Source: Streptococcus pseudoporcinus LQ 940-04
Lineage (GTDB): Bacteria > Bacillota > Bacilli > Lactobacillales > Streptococcaceae
Length of the DNA: 64,000 nucleotides
Assembly (NCBI RefSeq): GCF_000188035.1
Contig: NZ_AEUY02000005.1
Location: forward strand, 1,054,001-1,118,000
Direction: 5' to 3'
Shown: piece by piece, positions 9,861 through 19,262 of the stretch
Layout: every line of letters starts with the position of its first letter
Numbering within the stretch: the first letter of the stretch is position 1
Notes under the pieces: generated by a model
Seen by the model: only the letters and a program-made list of their open reading frames with translations
Database searches by the model: none
Told to the model about the DNA's origin: nothing
Program-made: the position numbers and the translations under genes

Positions 9861-11356
9861 AAATAGAGCAGCTTATGGATAAGGAAAGAAAGGCTCAGTA
9901 TCAGATTCTATCTTATCTTTATAAACGTTCAGAGAAGGTGCCTCAAAGAGAATTGTTGGAGGTAAGCAAGTTATCAAAGGTTACCTTATTAAAATATTTA
10001 GATAATATAAACAATTTATTTAGGTTAGAGCACCTATCCTTTTACATTAGCTTTGAAAATGAAGGTGTGATAATCATTGATGATAATCAATTCACTTGGC
10101 AACAAATTATCATGGTATTGTTAAAAGATTCTATCCCATATAAACTATTGAGGTACTTTTTTACTAACGAGGACTTTAATGTAACCTTTTTGGCACAAAA
10201 GTTCCTAATAAGTGAACCCACTTTCAATCGTTACCTAGCACATATCAACGCTTGTCTTGAAGAGTTTGATATTTCAATTTATCAGGGGAAACAAACAGGG
10301 AGTGAGCTTCAGTGGCGGTATTTTTACTATGAGCTATTTCAGTTAACGCTCACTAAGCAAGAGCAAGATGAGATGACTAAAGACCTTGATTTTGAACAGT
10401 TGAATCGCTTGATTGAAAGGTTTATTGGTTCAGAAATTGCAAGAGATCAACTAGAGCAATTGGCTCTATGGCTGACGATTTCTCAAAAGCGTTTCCATTT
10501 TCAAAAAGAAAAGGACCTTCCAAGTCATTTCAAATTTGACTATATTAACAATAATATTTTTTATAAGCGACTTGACCGTCTCATGCTTCATTATCTTAGT
10601 AGGTATGCTATTGAATTTAATCGTTTTGAATCAAAAAGCTTATTTATCTTTTTACATTCTCATCCGATTTTGCCCATTCATTCAATGGAATTTATCCTTG
10701 GTTTTGGAGGGCCAATAGCAGATAACATTTCGGAGGCAATATGGCTTTTACGAAAAGCAAATATTATTTCGAATAAAGCAAAGGAAGAGATTATTTATGG
10801 TTTAAGCCTTTATTTTTCTAAAGCTTTTTTCTTTAAAGGAGCGATTCTGGGTAAGGTTCAGTCTGTAGATGCTTTATACCAGTTGCTTCCAAGCGATGAG
10901 AGGGATAAAATGGAGCTTGTTGTAAGGCATCTCTTTATATTGATTGGCAATAAAAAGATACTAAATTCAGATTTCTCGACAAGCTTAAAGATAGACTTGT
11001 TAGAATTATTGATTTTTTCAATTGAGAGACAGCATAACCCATTACTTATTGCCTTGGATTTTGGTTCACAATCCGTAAAAAAAGCTATCGTAGAGTTAAG
11101 TATCGGAAGATATTTAGACAATAACAGAAATTATCATTTTGAAGCTTACAATCCGCTACATCACTATGACTGTGTTCTTTCTTACGGTAACTACCATAGT
11201 CAAACCAACTATCCGCATTTTCATTTAAAATCTTATATGTCTCCTCTTGAGTTGAACAACTTACAGTTATTTTTAGAGAATAAGTTAAAAGATAAAAATA
11301 GTTTCGCAAAGGAAAACTATCAAAGGGAGAAGAGGAGGTCTAATTTTGAACACTAA
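9857..11356 (+). CDS. Mga/RofA-family transcriptional regulator
   Basis: A 499-residue protein with an N-terminal winged helix-turn-helix region (residues about 15-55, PQRELLEVSKLSKVTLLKYLDNIN) and a second HTH-like segment near residue 105-130 (FNVTFLAQKFLISEPTFNRYLAHIN). The long helical centre and the C-terminal segment HYDCVLSYGNYHS resemble the PRD and EIIB-like parts of Mga-family regulators. Length matches Mga and RofA proteins (about 500). These regulators link sugar-PTS status to surface and metabolic genes in streptococci. RBS AGAGGA lies inside the preceding flavoprotein gene, with which it is coupled; it may regulate that gene and the glp operon. Target genes are not visible here. 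Confidence 0.75.
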   Translation: MKIEQLMDKERKAQYQILSYLYKRSEKVPQRELLEVSKLSKVTLLKYLDNINNLFRLEHLSFYISFENEGVIIIDDNQFTWQQIIMVLLKDSIPYKLLRYFFTNEDFNVTFLAQKFLISEPTFNRYLAHINACLEEFDISIYQGKQTGSELQWRYFYYELFQLTLTKQEQDEMTKDLDFEQLNRLIERFIGSEIARDQLEQLALWLTISQKRFHFQKEKDLPSHFKFDYINNNIFYKRLDRLMLHYLSRYAIEFNRFESKSLFIFLHSHPILPIHSMEFILGFGGPIADNISEAIWLLRKANIISNKAKEEIIYGLSLYFSKAFFFKGAILGKVQSVDALYQLLPSDERDKMELVVRHLFILIGNKKILNSDFSTSLKIDLLELLIFSIERQHNPLLIALDFGSQSVKKAIVELSIGRYLDNNRNYHFEAYNPLHHYDCVLSYGNYHSQTNYPHFHLKSYMSPLELNNLQLFLENKLKDKNSFAKENYQREKRRSNFEH

Positions 11357-11452
11357 CTTGTGTAATAGTTGGTCTTTATAATCATTGTTGAGCTTTTTAT
11401 AATAGTTATATCGGATTCAAAGTAAATTTTAATACATATTGGAGGTAAAAAG

Positions 11453-12097
11453 ATGAAATTTTTTCTAGATACTGCAAATGTTGAAGCTATTAAAGCAATC
11501 AACGAGCTTGGACTTGTAGACGGAGTAACAACAAACCCAACCATTATTTCAAAAGAGGGCCGTGATTTTGAAACTGTTATTAAAGAAATTTGTGATATTG
11601 TTGATGGCCCGGTATCAGCCGAAGTTACAGGGCTAAGCACTGATGAGATGGTCAAGGAAGCGCGTGAGATTGCTAAATGGCATCAAAATATCGTCATTAA
11701 GATTCCTATGACTATGGAAGGACTAAAAGCAACTAACATTCTTTCAAAAGAAGGCATCAAAACGAATGTAACCTTAGTCTTTACAGTTTCACAAGGCTTA
11801 ATGGCCATGAAAGCAGGAGCAACTTATATCAGTCCATTCATTGGTCGTTTAGAAGATATTGGCTCAGACCCTTATCAATTAATTGAAGATCTAAGAGAAA
11901 TTATTGATATCTTTGGTTATAAGACTGAAATTATTTCTGCCAGCATCCGAAATGCTGCCCATGTAGAAGCTGTTGCTAAGCTGGGCTCAGATATTGCAAC
12001 GATTCCTGACGCAGTCTTTGGGAAGATGGTTAAGCATCCACTGACAGATAATGGGATTGATCAATTTATGAAAGATTGGGCTTCCTTTAAAAAATAG
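11453..12097 (+). CDS. Transaldolase / fructose-6-phosphate aldolase family enzyme
   Basis: A 214-residue short-form transaldolase (TalC/FSA family) starting [38 protein letters not shown] is the family signature, and Lys83 in NIVIKIPMT is the Schiff-base lysine. Family members carry out either transaldolase or fructose-6-phosphate aldolase reactions; sequence alone does not separate them with certainty. The neighbour is transketolase, which favours a pentose-phosphate role. RBS GGAGG (11441-11445) is strong. TATAAT elements at 11377-11382 and 11398-11403 are candidate promoters, and a terminator follows the gene. Confidence 0.93.
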   Translation: MKFFLDTANVEAIKAINELGLVDGVTTNPTIISKEGRDFETVIKEICDIVDGPVSAEVTGLSTDEMVKEAREIAKWHQNIVIKIPMTMEGLKATNILSKEGIKTNVTLVFTVSQGLMAMKAGATYISPFIGRLEDIGSDPYQLIEDLREIIDIFGYKTEIISASIRNAAHVEAVAKLGSDIATIPDAVFGKMVKHPLTDNGIDQFMKDWASFKK

Positions 12098-12106
12098 ACA
12101 GTTAGG

Positions 12107-12140
12107 AGACCTAGTAACACATGAGCTACTAGGTTTCTTT
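12107..12140 (+). terminator. Terminator after the transaldolase gene
   Basis: ACCTAGTA (12109-12116) pairs with TACTAGGT (12127-12134), followed by TTCTTT. Confidence 0.8.
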
Positions 12141-12191
12141 GTGGGCTCTTTTAAGGAATTCAGAATTTCGCTAAAATTTAGTCACGAAATA

Positions 12192-12219
12192 TGATACAAT
12201 AGAGAACGGAAAACGTTTT
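12192..12219 (+). promoter_or_regulatory. tkt promoter (extended -10) with candidate cre site
   Basis: TG-A-TACAAT lies at 12192-12200. A match to cre (WTGAAARCGYTTW) with two mismatches, centred on GGAAAACGTTTT, lies at 12207-12219, directly over the predicted transcription start. Confidence 0.55.
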
Positions 12220-12255
12220 ACATTTAGTAGTGATACACAGAAAGGTTTTTAACTT

Positions 12256-14241
12256 ATGACATTTGATGCAGTTGACCAGTTGGCAGTAAACACTGTCCGT
12301 ACACTTTCAATGGATGCAATTCAAGCCGCAAATTCAGGGCATCCAGGTCTTCCAATGGGAGCAGCTCCAATGGCTTATGTTTTATGGAATAAAGTCATGA
12401 ATATCAATCCTAAAACAGGCCGTAACTGGACAAACCGTGACAGATTTGTCTTGTCTGCTGGGCATGGTTCCGCAATGCTTTATAGCTTGCTACATTTAGC
12501 AGGTTATAATGTGACCAATGAAGATCTTAAAAACTTCCGTCAATGGGGCTCTAAAACTCCAGGACATCCAGAAGTTAACCATACAGATGGCGTTGAAGCA
12601 ACAACTGGTCCACTTGGCCAAGGAATTGCTAATGCAGTAGGTATGGCTATGGCAGAAGCTCATCTTGCAGCAAAATATAATAAACCTGATTTTAACATTG
12701 TTGATCATTATACTTACGCTCTAAACGGTGATGGCGATTTGATGGAAGGTGTCAGTCAAGAAGCAGCTAGTCTAGCTGGACATTTAAAACTTGGCAAACT
12801 CATCCTGTTTTATGATTCTAATGATATTTCATTAGATGGACCAACATCAATGGCTTTCACAGAATCTGTCAAAGGACGTTTTGAAGCCTATGGCTGGCAA
12901 CATATTCTTGTTAAAGATGGCAACGATTTAGAAGCAATTGCTAAAGCCATTGAAGCAGCCAAAGCTGAAACTGAAAAACCAACCATCATCGAAGTTAAAA
13001 CAATCATTGGTTTTGGTGCGGAAAAACAAGGAACCTCAGCAGTACATGGGGCTCCACTGGGAGCAGAAGGAATTGCCTTTGCTAAAAGAACGTATCAATG
13101 GACTGCAGCAGATTTTGAAGTACCAGCCGAAGTTACAAAACGCTTTGAAGAAGAACTTCAAACACGTGGTGAAAAAGCTGAAAATGCTTGGAATGAACTT
13201 TTTGCTAAATACCAAGCAGAGTACCCAGAATTAGCCAAAGATTACTTAGATGCTTTTGCCAATGAAGCTATCTCAGTAGACTTAAAAGCACATGAAGTGG
13301 GTACTTCTAAAGCAAGTCGAGTATCAAGTCAAGAAGCTATCCAACAAATCTCAGAACAAGTTGCTTCATTCTGGGGCGGCTCAGCAGACCTTTCAGCTTC
13401 AAATAATACCATGGTTAAAGTTGAAAAAGATTTCCAACCTGGTCAATATGAAGGTCGGAATATTTGGTTTGGTGTCCGTGAGTTTGCCATGGCGGCAGCT
13501 ATGAATGGTATCGCTCTTCATGGTGGAACACGTGTGTACGGTGGAACCTTCTTTGTCTTCTCAAACTACCTTTTACCAGCCGTTCGGATGGCAGCTCTTC
13601 AAAATTTACCGACTATGTATGTCATGACACACGATTCTATTGCTGTTGGTGAGGATGGACCAACTCACGAACCAATTGAACAATTGGCAAGTGTTCGGTC
13701 AATGCCAAACTTAAACGTTATCCGTCCGGCTGATGGTAATGAAACCAACGCTGCTTGGAAACATGCTTTGGCTGAAACTGATAAACCAACAATGTTGGTG
13801 CTTACGCGTCAAAACTTACCGGTTCTTGAAGGAACAGCGGACTTAGCTGAAGAGGGAATTAACAAAGGTGCCTATATTCTTTCAGATGCCAAAGGTGATC
13901 TTGATGGGATTATCATTGCCACAGGTTCTGAAGTGAAACTTGCTATCGATACACAGGCTGCGCTAGCAGAAGAAGGAATTCAGGTGCGTGTGGTCTCAAT
14001 GCCATCACAAAATATCTTTGATGAGCAAGATGCTGACTACAAGGAAAGTATTTTACCGGCAGCAGTAACTAAACGTCTTGCGATTGAAGCTGCATCAAGC
14101 TTTGGTTGGGCAAAATATGTCGGCTTAGCAGGTAAAACCTTAACAATTGATACTTGGGGAGCGTCAGCACCAGGTAATCGGATTTTTGAAGAATATGGCT
14201 TTACAACTGAAAATGCTGTAAGTCTTTATAAATCATTATAA
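12256..14241 (+). CDS. tkt: Transketolase
   Basis: A 661-residue thiamine-diphosphate enzyme of the non-oxidative pentose phosphate pathway, moving two-carbon units between sugar phosphates. The N-terminus [22 protein letters not shown] and the cofactor-binding [19 protein letters not shown] (around residues 156-174) are diagnostic. The catalytic-domain segments [15 protein letters not shown] and [19 protein letters not shown] follow. The length is usual. AAAGG at 12241-12245 is the likely RBS, somewhat distant. It has its own promoter with a candidate CcpA site and a strong terminator behind it. Confidence 0.98.
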   Translation: MTFDAVDQLAVNTVRTLSMDAIQAANSGHPGLPMGAAPMAYVLWNKVMNINPKTGRNWTNRDRFVLSAGHGSAMLYSLLHLAGYNVTNEDLKNFRQWGSKTPGHPEVNHTDGVEATTGPLGQGIANAVGMAMAEAHLAAKYNKPDFNIVDHYTYALNGDGDLMEGVSQEAASLAGHLKLGKLILFYDSNDISLDGPTSMAFTESVKGRFEAYGWQHILVKDGNDLEAIAKAIEAAKAETEKPTIIEVKTIIGFGAEKQGTSAVHGAPLGAEGIAFAKRTYQWTAADFEVPAEVTKRFEEELQTRGEKAENAWNELFAKYQAEYPELAKDYLDAFANEAISVDLKAHEVGTSKASRVSSQEAIQQISEQVASFWGGSADLSASNNTMVKVEKDFQPGQYEGRNIWFGVREFAMAAAMNGIALHGGTRVYGGTFFVFSNYLLPAVRMAALQNLPTMYVMTHDSIAVGEDGPTHEPIEQLASVRSMPNLNVIRPADGNETNAAWKHALAETDKPTMLVLTRQNLPVLEGTADLAEEGINKGAYILSDAKGDLDGIIIATGSEVKLAIDTQAALAEEGIQVRVVSMPSQNIFDEQDADYKESILPAAVTKRLAIEAASSFGWAKYVGLAGKTLTIDTWGASAPGNRIFEEYGFTTENAVSLYKSL

Positions 14242-14246
14242 AGAAG

Positions 14247-14281
14247 AATAACGAGTTGTTGGGATAACAACTCGTTATTTT
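14247..14281 (+). terminator. Terminator of tkt
   Basis: Perfect 14-bp stem (14247-14260 / 14266-14279) with loop GGGAT and a T run. Confidence 0.92.
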
Positions 14282-14329
14282 AAATTGTTCGTGTTTTTAA
14301 CAGAACGAAACGACAATGAATGATTTATC

Positions 14330-14358
14330 TTGACAAAGAGCTACTATTTCTGTAAGAT
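14330..14358 (+). promoter_or_regulatory. Strong promoter of the immunity-like gene
   Basis: TTGACA (14330-14335), a 17-bp spacer and TAAGAT (14353-14358): one of the closest matches to the vegetative consensus in the window, apart from the rrn promoter. Confidence 0.8.
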
Positions 14359-14402
14359 CAAAATATATTGTATTAATTAAAAAGTACAAAAAAGGGGATG
14401 AA

Positions 14403-14654
14403 ATGGAAAAACGTTGTCAAGAGTTATATGATCAGATAAAACGGGCTTATGATTATCCAGAAAACAGGGAAAATCGTGAATTGGCTCAGTGTCTTTTAAC
14501 GGCATCAAATCAATTGATTAAAAATCAGAACCCTATATTAATAGCTAGAGAGTTAAATAATCAGATGGATACTTATTTTATTCAAGATAATGAGCATTTG
14601 CCCAAATCTCTAGTCATCTTGAAGGATGCTTTAAAAAATTTTATTGAAATGTAA
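14403..14654 (+). CDS. Orphan bacteriocin immunity protein, enterocin-A-immunity type
   Basis: An 83-residue cytoplasmic, helical protein. The pattern LYDQIKRAYDYPENRENRE...LLTASNQLIKNQNPILIARELNNQM is that of the EntA_Immun family (PF08951), small four-helix proteins that protect against pediocin-like bacteriocins. RBS AAAGGGGATG lies just before the ATG. No bacteriocin precursor or double-glycine leader gene is nearby, so it is an orphan immunity gene, as is common in streptococci. It has its own consensus promoter. The ABC transporter genes start 24 bp downstream and are probably cotranscribed. The family call is by motif recognition. Confidence 0.7.
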   Translation: MEKRCQELYDQIKRAYDYPENRENRELAQCLLTASNQLIKNQNPILIARELNNQMDTYFIQDNEHLPKSLVILKDALKNFIEM

Positions 14655-14678
14655 TGAGGATATTAGCAGGGGGTTATT

Positions 14679-15416
14679 ATGATTGAATTTAAACATATTT
14701 CTAAACTATACGGAGAAAAAGAAGCATTAAGTGATTTAAACTTAACGATTAAAGATGGGGAAATATTTGGACTTATTGGCCATAATGGAGCTGGAAAAAC
14801 AACGACTATTAGTATTTTAACTTCCATTATCGAGGCTAGTTATGGAGAACTCTTGGTGGACGGGCAAGAGATAACTGTCAATCGCGATCTTATCAAAAAG
14901 AAAATCGGTTATGTTCCAGACTCACCAGATTTATTTTTAAATCTAACAGCTAGAGAATATTGGCAGTTTTTGGCGAAAATCTATGATGTTAGTGATGAGG
15001 ACTATAATCACCGGATCCAAGAGCTTAGTCACCTTTTTGACATGCAAGATGAATTGGATAACACTGTTGGTAGTTTTTCACACGGGATGCGTCAGAAAGC
15101 AATTGTCATCGGAGCTTTGATTTCAAATCCAGCTATTTGGATTCTAGACGAACCCCTCACTGGATTGGATCCTCAAGCTTCCTTTGATTTGAAAGAAATG
15201 ATGCGAGACCATGCTAATTCTGGTAATATTGTCTTGTTCTCTACTCATGTCCTTTCTGTAGCAGAGCAACTATGTGATCGTATTGGTATTTTAAAACAAG
15301 GGAAATTAATTTTTGTAGGAACTATTGATCAGCTAAGAGAACGTTATCCAGAAAAAGACTTGGAAACAATCTACCTCGAGTTAGCAGGACGACACTCAAA
15401 GGAAGAGGTGATCTAG
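14679..15416 (+). CDS. ABC transporter ATP-binding protein (exporter type)
   Basis: A 245-residue ATPase. Walker A GHNGAGKTTT is at residues 34-43, the signature SHGMRQKA near residue 133 and Walker B AIWILDEP near residue 153, followed by a switch His (STHVLS). It starts at the ATG after GGGGG. It directly precedes its membrane partner; the stop and the next ATG are separated by two bases or fewer. The close match to CcmA/EcsA-like exporters suggests export rather than import. The substrate is unknown; the neighbouring immunity-like gene is a hint only. Confidence 0.9.
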   Translation: MIEFKHISKLYGEKEALSDLNLTIKDGEIFGLIGHNGAGKTTTISILTSIIEASYGELLVDGQEITVNRDLIKKKIGYVPDSPDLFLNLTAREYWQFLAKIYDVSDEDYNHRIQELSHLFDMQDELDNTVGSFSHGMRQKAIVIGALISNPAIWILDEPLTGLDPQASFDLKEMMRDHANSGNIVLFSTHVLSVAEQLCDRIGILKQGKLIFVGTIDQLRERYPEKDLETIYLELAGRHSKEEVI

Positions 15417-17057
15417 ATGAATTGGACAACTGTTTGGGAATTGGTAAAGATTAATATTCTATATTCCAATCCCCAAGCCTTAACGGCTTTAAAGAAAAAG
15501 CAGGCAAAAAAACCTAAGGCTAATTTTAGCGCCTATAAGTCCATGCTGAAAAATCAAATCATGATGTCTATCATATTCCTATTTATTTATGTTTTCATGT
15601 TTTTAGGGATAAATTTTAGTCGTTATCCAGGATATTTCTCTTTTTATATCGCTTTATTTTTTGTGATGTCAACGATAACGGCGTTTACAGCGCTATATAC
15701 TATTTTTTATGAAAGTAATGACGTTAAACTATATGTTCATCTTCCTATTAGAGCGAGTGAACTTTATCTAGCGAAACTTTTTTCATCAATAGGTATGGGT
15801 TCGCTCTTCTTGATGCCCTTGCTTTCCCTTTATTTCATTGCTTATTGGCAAATGAAAGGCATTATCATAGCCATTCCGATGGCTATGATAATGTTTCTGC
15901 TTACCTTTTTTAGCTCTAATGTAATTGCTATTTATCTTAATGCCTGGGTTGGAAAAATAATTGTTAGGTCTCCAAGACGTAAGTTAATTTCCACACTCCT
16001 TTTGTTTGTTTCTACTATTGGAGCAGTTGGACTGATATTTTTCTTAAATGTGACTAATAATAGTAAGATGATGCAAGGAGCAGATCTCGTTGATCGGGCG
16101 CTTGTTCCTTATTTTAGAGGATTTTATGATGTCATGGTGCAACCTTTTGGGGCGAATGCCTTCATTCATTTCTGGTTACCACTCGCCATACTCTTTTTAA
16201 TGGCCTATGGCATTGTGACAGGAATCATGCCTAAGTATTACAAAGAGGCGCTCTATACTGGTGAATCTAGGAAAAAGGGCAAAGTCAATAAAAAAGGAAA
16301 AACAAAAGAGACTTCTCAAGCAAAATCCTTAAAAAGGTTAATGCTTAAACATCATTTATCGACCTTGCAAGACTCCAACCTGTTGATTCAAACTTATTTA
16401 ATGCCTTTGATTTTTGTTGTTAGTTTTATGGCACCAATGATGAATATGAAAAATTCACTGACAGATTTTTTAGGCTATGACTATTTTGGGGTTTCCTTTT
16501 TGGTAGGGGGAATTATCGCAGCCATGGCGACCAATTCAAGCACCTTCATTGGTGTCGGTTTATCCTTAGAAAGAGATAATTTCACTTATATAAAGAGCCT
16601 ACCAATCCCTCTCAAAGCTTTTGTAAGAGAAAAATTTTATTTCTTACTATTATTGCAAATTAGTGTTCCCCTTATTTTATATATTGTTATTGGTGCACTA
16701 CTAGGCTTCCACTACCTAATGATTTTAACAATGGCCTTAGGTTTCATTCTCGTTTCCTTTATTCAAGGACAATACATGTATATGAGAGATATCAAATACC
16801 TCACTTTGGACTGGCAAAACTTGACACAGCTCTTTACGAGGGGCGGTAGCCGGTGGTTGACAGTTTCCTTGATATTTGGCTCTTTAATAGTAGGTTCAGG
16901 CTTAATCATTTTGGTTATTTTCTTGTCTTTGGCAACAAAGGAAGCTTTGTTAATAAACAGTCTTTTGTTCTTTGGACTAATTATTTTACTAGCAGTTAGT
17001 CAATTTATTCTTACAAAGCGTTTTTGGGACAGAATAGAGTCACTTCTTGCTTCCTAA
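15417..17057 (+). CDS. ABC transporter permease, large multi-span type
   Basis: A 546-residue membrane protein with roughly 10-12 hydrophobic spans and a basic cytoplasmic loop around residues 280-310 (GESRKKGKVNKKGKTK). Spans cluster in two halves, as in ABC-2-like exporters that carry both halves in one chain. GAAGAGGTGAT provides the RBS inside the end of the ATPase gene. The hydrophobic pattern and pairing with the ATPase support the call; no family motif reveals the substrate. A terminator at 17078-17100 ends the unit. Confidence 0.8.
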   Translation: MNWTTVWELVKINILYSNPQALTALKKKQAKKPKANFSAYKSMLKNQIMMSIIFLFIYVFMFLGINFSRYPGYFSFYIALFFVMSTITAFTALYTIFYESNDVKLYVHLPIRASELYLAKLFSSIGMGSLFLMPLLSLYFIAYWQMKGIIIAIPMAMIMFLLTFFSSNVIAIYLNAWVGKIIVRSPRRKLISTLLLFVSTIGAVGLIFFLNVTNNSKMMQGADLVDRALVPYFRGFYDVMVQPFGANAFIHFWLPLAILFLMAYGIVTGIMPKYYKEALYTGESRKKGKVNKKGKTKETSQAKSLKRLMLKHHLSTLQDSNLLIQTYLMPLIFVVSFMAPMMNMKNSLTDFLGYDYFGVSFLVGGIIAAMATNSSTFIGVGLSLERDNFTYIKSLPIPLKAFVREKFYFLLLLQISVPLILYIVIGALLGFHYLMILTMALGFILVSFIQGQYMYMRDIKYLTLDWQNLTQLFTRGGSRWLTVSLIFGSLIVGSGLIILVIFLSLATKEALLINSLLFFGLIILLAVSQFILTKRFWDRIESLLAS

Positions 17058-17077
17058 AATCAACCTTATAACTTATG

Positions 17078-17100
17078 AACAGTCCAGTAGGGCTGTTTTT
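17078..17100 (+). terminator. Terminator between the ABC exporter and proB
   Basis: AACAGTCC (17078-17085) pairs with GGGCTGTT (17090-17097, one G-U), followed by TTTTT. The proB promoter begins immediately after. Confidence 0.85.
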
Positions 17101-17101
17101 A

Positions 17102-17110
17102 TGCTATAAT
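17102..17110 (+). promoter_or_regulatory. Extended -10 promoter at the proB start codon
   Basis: TG-C-TATAAT at 17102-17110, only 6 nt before ATG 17117. No RBS lies between them, so a leaderless proB mRNA is predicted. Confidence 0.6.
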
Positions 17111-17116
17111 TTTCTC

Positions 17117-17944
17117 ATGATGAAAAGAAATTTCGAAGCTGTTAAACGGATTGTTATCAAAATCGGAACTAGTTCACTAGTGCAAGTGGATGGTAAGATT
17201 AACCTTGAAAAGATTGATCAATTAGCTTTTGTTATCGCTAGTCTCATGAATAAAGGAAAAGAAGTTATCTTAGTATCTTCAGGAGCTATGGGATTTGGCC
17301 TCGATATGTTAAAGATGGTAAAACGTCCTAGTGAATTAGCTAAACAACAGGCAGTCTCAAGTGTGGGACAGGTAGCTATGATGAGTCTTTATTCCCAAAT
17401 TTTTTCTCATTATCAGAAAAATGTTTCCCAAATTTTATTGACACGTGATGTTGTTATTTTTCCAGAAAGCCTTTCCAACGTTACTAACGCATTTGAGAGC
17501 CTTTTAAAACTTGGAATTCTACCCATTGTTAATGAAAATGATGCCGTCAGTGTTGATGAAATGGACCATGCCACGAAGTTTGGAGACAATGACCGACTCT
17601 CAGCTGTAGTCGCTAAGATAACGCAAGCAGATTTATTAATTATGCTGTCAGATATTGATGGTTTATTTGATAAAAATCCAACAATTTATGAGGATGCTAA
17701 ACTCCGTCATTTGGTCACTGCAATTACAGAGGATATTATCTTATCTGCAGGCGGAGCTGGTAGCAAATTTGGAACTGGTGGCATGTTAAGTAAGGTACAA
17801 TCTGCTCAGATGATTTTTGAAAACAATAGCCAAATGGTTTTAATGAATGGAAAAAATCCTCGAGATATATTGCGCTTACTTGATGGTAAAGAGATTGGTA
17901 CCTGGTTTGTGAAAGAGAAGGGAAAAGAAAATGAGCATAATTAA
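17117..17944 (+). CDS. proB: Glutamate 5-kinase
   Basis: A 275-residue amino-acid kinase that phosphorylates glutamate, the first step of proline synthesis. [10 protein letters not shown] near the start and [13 protein letters not shown] are the phosphate and substrate loops; NENDAVS and FGDNDRLSA are the usual ProB motifs; there is no C-terminal PUA domain, as in short Gram-positive ProB. An ATG at 17075 would extend the frame through a terminator hairpin and a -10 box, so I reject it. The start is one of two adjacent ATGs (17117, 17120). Neither has an RBS. It overlaps proA by 14 bp. Confidence 0.95.
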   Translation: MMKRNFEAVKRIVIKIGTSSLVQVDGKINLEKIDQLAFVIASLMNKGKEVILVSSGAMGFGLDMLKMVKRPSELAKQQAVSSVGQVAMMSLYSQIFSHYQKNVSQILLTRDVVIFPESLSNVTNAFESLLKLGILPIVNENDAVSVDEMDHATKFGDNDRLSAVVAKITQADLLIMLSDIDGLFDKNPTIYEDAKLRHLVTAITEDIILSAGGAGSKFGTGGMLSKVQSAQMIFENNSQMVLMNGKNPRDILRLLDGKEIGTWFVKEKGKENEHN

Positions 17945-19181
17945 GCAGCTTGGTCATCAAGCCAAGGAAGCGAGTTTTGATTTACTTAGTTTGTCAACAC
18001 TCGAAAAAAATAATTTTTTGCTGCAATTAGCTGACGATCTTCTTAGCAATAGCGATGTTATTATGCAAGAAAATGAAAAAGATATGGCTCAAGCAAAAAA
18101 TCATGATATCTCAAAGATCATGTTAGACCGTTTGCTACTAACCAAAGAACGTATCAGAGCAATTGTTGAAGGTGTCAAAAAAGTAGCTGATTTGGAAGAT
18201 CCGATTGGTCAGGTGATTAAAGGGTATACTAATTTAGACGGATTAAAGATTGTTCAAAAGAGAGTTCCATTAGGCGTTATTGCAATGATTTTTGAAAGTC
18301 GGCCCAATGTTACTATTGATGCTTTTAGTCTTGCCTTCAAAACTAATAATGCAATTATCCTTAGAGGCGGCAAAGATGCTTTGAATACCAACAAAGCTTT
18401 AGTAAAGGTTGTCAGAGCAAGCTTGAAAAGTTCTGGGATTACTGAAGATGCTATTCAGTTACTTGAAGATCCTTCACATGCTTTAGCAGAAGAGTTAATG
18501 TCTGCAACTGATTATATAGATGTCTTGATTCCTCGTGGAGGTGCCAAACTAATTCAGACAGTTAAGGAAAAAGCTAAGGTGCCTGTTATCGAAACTGGTA
18601 TAGGGAATGTCCATATTTATATTGATGAAACAGCTGATCTTGATATGGCTACCCAGATTGTCATTAATGCTAAAACACAACGTCCAAGTGTCTGTAATGC
18701 TGCCGAAAGTTTGGTTATTCATGAAGCAGTCGCAGAGCGCTTTATTCCACAGTTAGAAGAGGCTATTTCTGCAGTGCATCCTGTTGCTTTTCGAGCAGAT
18801 CCAGTAGTTATCAACCTCTTTAAAGAGGCCACTTTAGCTAGTCAAGAAGATTATGGAATGGAATACTTAGACTATATCATGTCCGTAAAAATGGTGTCTT
18901 CACTTGATCAGGCTATCTCTTGGATTAACACCTATAGCAGTCATCATTCTGAAGCTATTATCACGCAAAGCCTAGCAGCAGCTGAAAGGTTTCAAGAACA
19001 AATTGATGCGGCAGCGGTGTATGTCAATGCTTCAACGCGTTTCACAGATGGTTTTGTATTTGGCCTAGGCGCTGAAATTGGGATTTCAACTCAAAAAATC
19101 CATGCAAGGGGACCAATGGGGTTAGAAGCTTTAACAAGTAGCAAATTTTATATTAATGGGAATGGGCAAATTCGTAACTAA
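17931..19181 (+). CDS. proA: Gamma-glutamyl phosphate reductase
   Basis: A 416-residue NADPH-dependent reductase that converts glutamyl-5-phosphate to glutamate semialdehyde, the second step of proline synthesis. The family features [22 protein letters not shown] and VCNAAESL, with the catalytic cysteine, are all present. The start lies inside the end of proB, preceded by GAAGGGAAAAG. A terminator (19181-19226) closes the two-gene operon. Confidence 0.97.
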   Translation: MSIIKQLGHQAKEASFDLLSLSTLEKNNFLLQLADDLLSNSDVIMQENEKDMAQAKNHDISKIMLDRLLLTKERIRAIVEGVKKVADLEDPIGQVIKGYTNLDGLKIVQKRVPLGVIAMIFESRPNVTIDAFSLAFKTNNAIILRGGKDALNTNKALVKVVRASLKSSGITEDAIQLLEDPSHALAEELMSATDYIDVLIPRGGAKLIQTVKEKAKVPVIETGIGNVHIYIDETADLDMATQIVINAKTQRPSVCNAAESLVIHEAVAERFIPQLEEAISAVHPVAFRADPVVINLFKEATLASQEDYGMEYLDYIMSVKMVSSLDQAISWINTYSSHHSEAIITQSLAAAERFQEQIDAAAVYVNASTRFTDGFVFGLGAEIGISTQKIHARGPMGLEALTSSKFYINGNGQIRN

Positions 19182-19226
19182 GGAGGAAGTTCCGGTCTAG
19201 ATAGTAGCCGGCCGTCTTCCTTTTTG
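19181..19226 (+). terminator. Terminator of proBA
   Basis: GGAAG (19185-19189) pairs with CTTCC (19216-19220) and CCGG (19092-type inner arm at 19192-19195) with CCGG (19208-19211), followed by TTTTT. The stem starts at the proA stop codon. Confidence 0.8.
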
Positions 19227-19246
19227 TTTTCTTAATGTTCAAAATG

Positions 19247-19255
19247 TGTTAAAAT
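19247..19255 (+). promoter_or_regulatory. Extended -10 promoter at the rsmH start codon
   Basis: TG-T-TAAAAT at 19247-19255 ends 7 nt before ATG 19263. The AAAGG between them abuts the ATG and is too close to act as an RBS, so the transcript is predicted to be leaderless. Confidence 0.5.
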
Positions 19256-19262
19256 TAAAGGT

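Noticed and set aside
17075-17116. Upstream in-frame ATG for proB
   Set aside because: The added codons would run through a terminator hairpin and the -10 box, and homologs begin near the second ATG pair.
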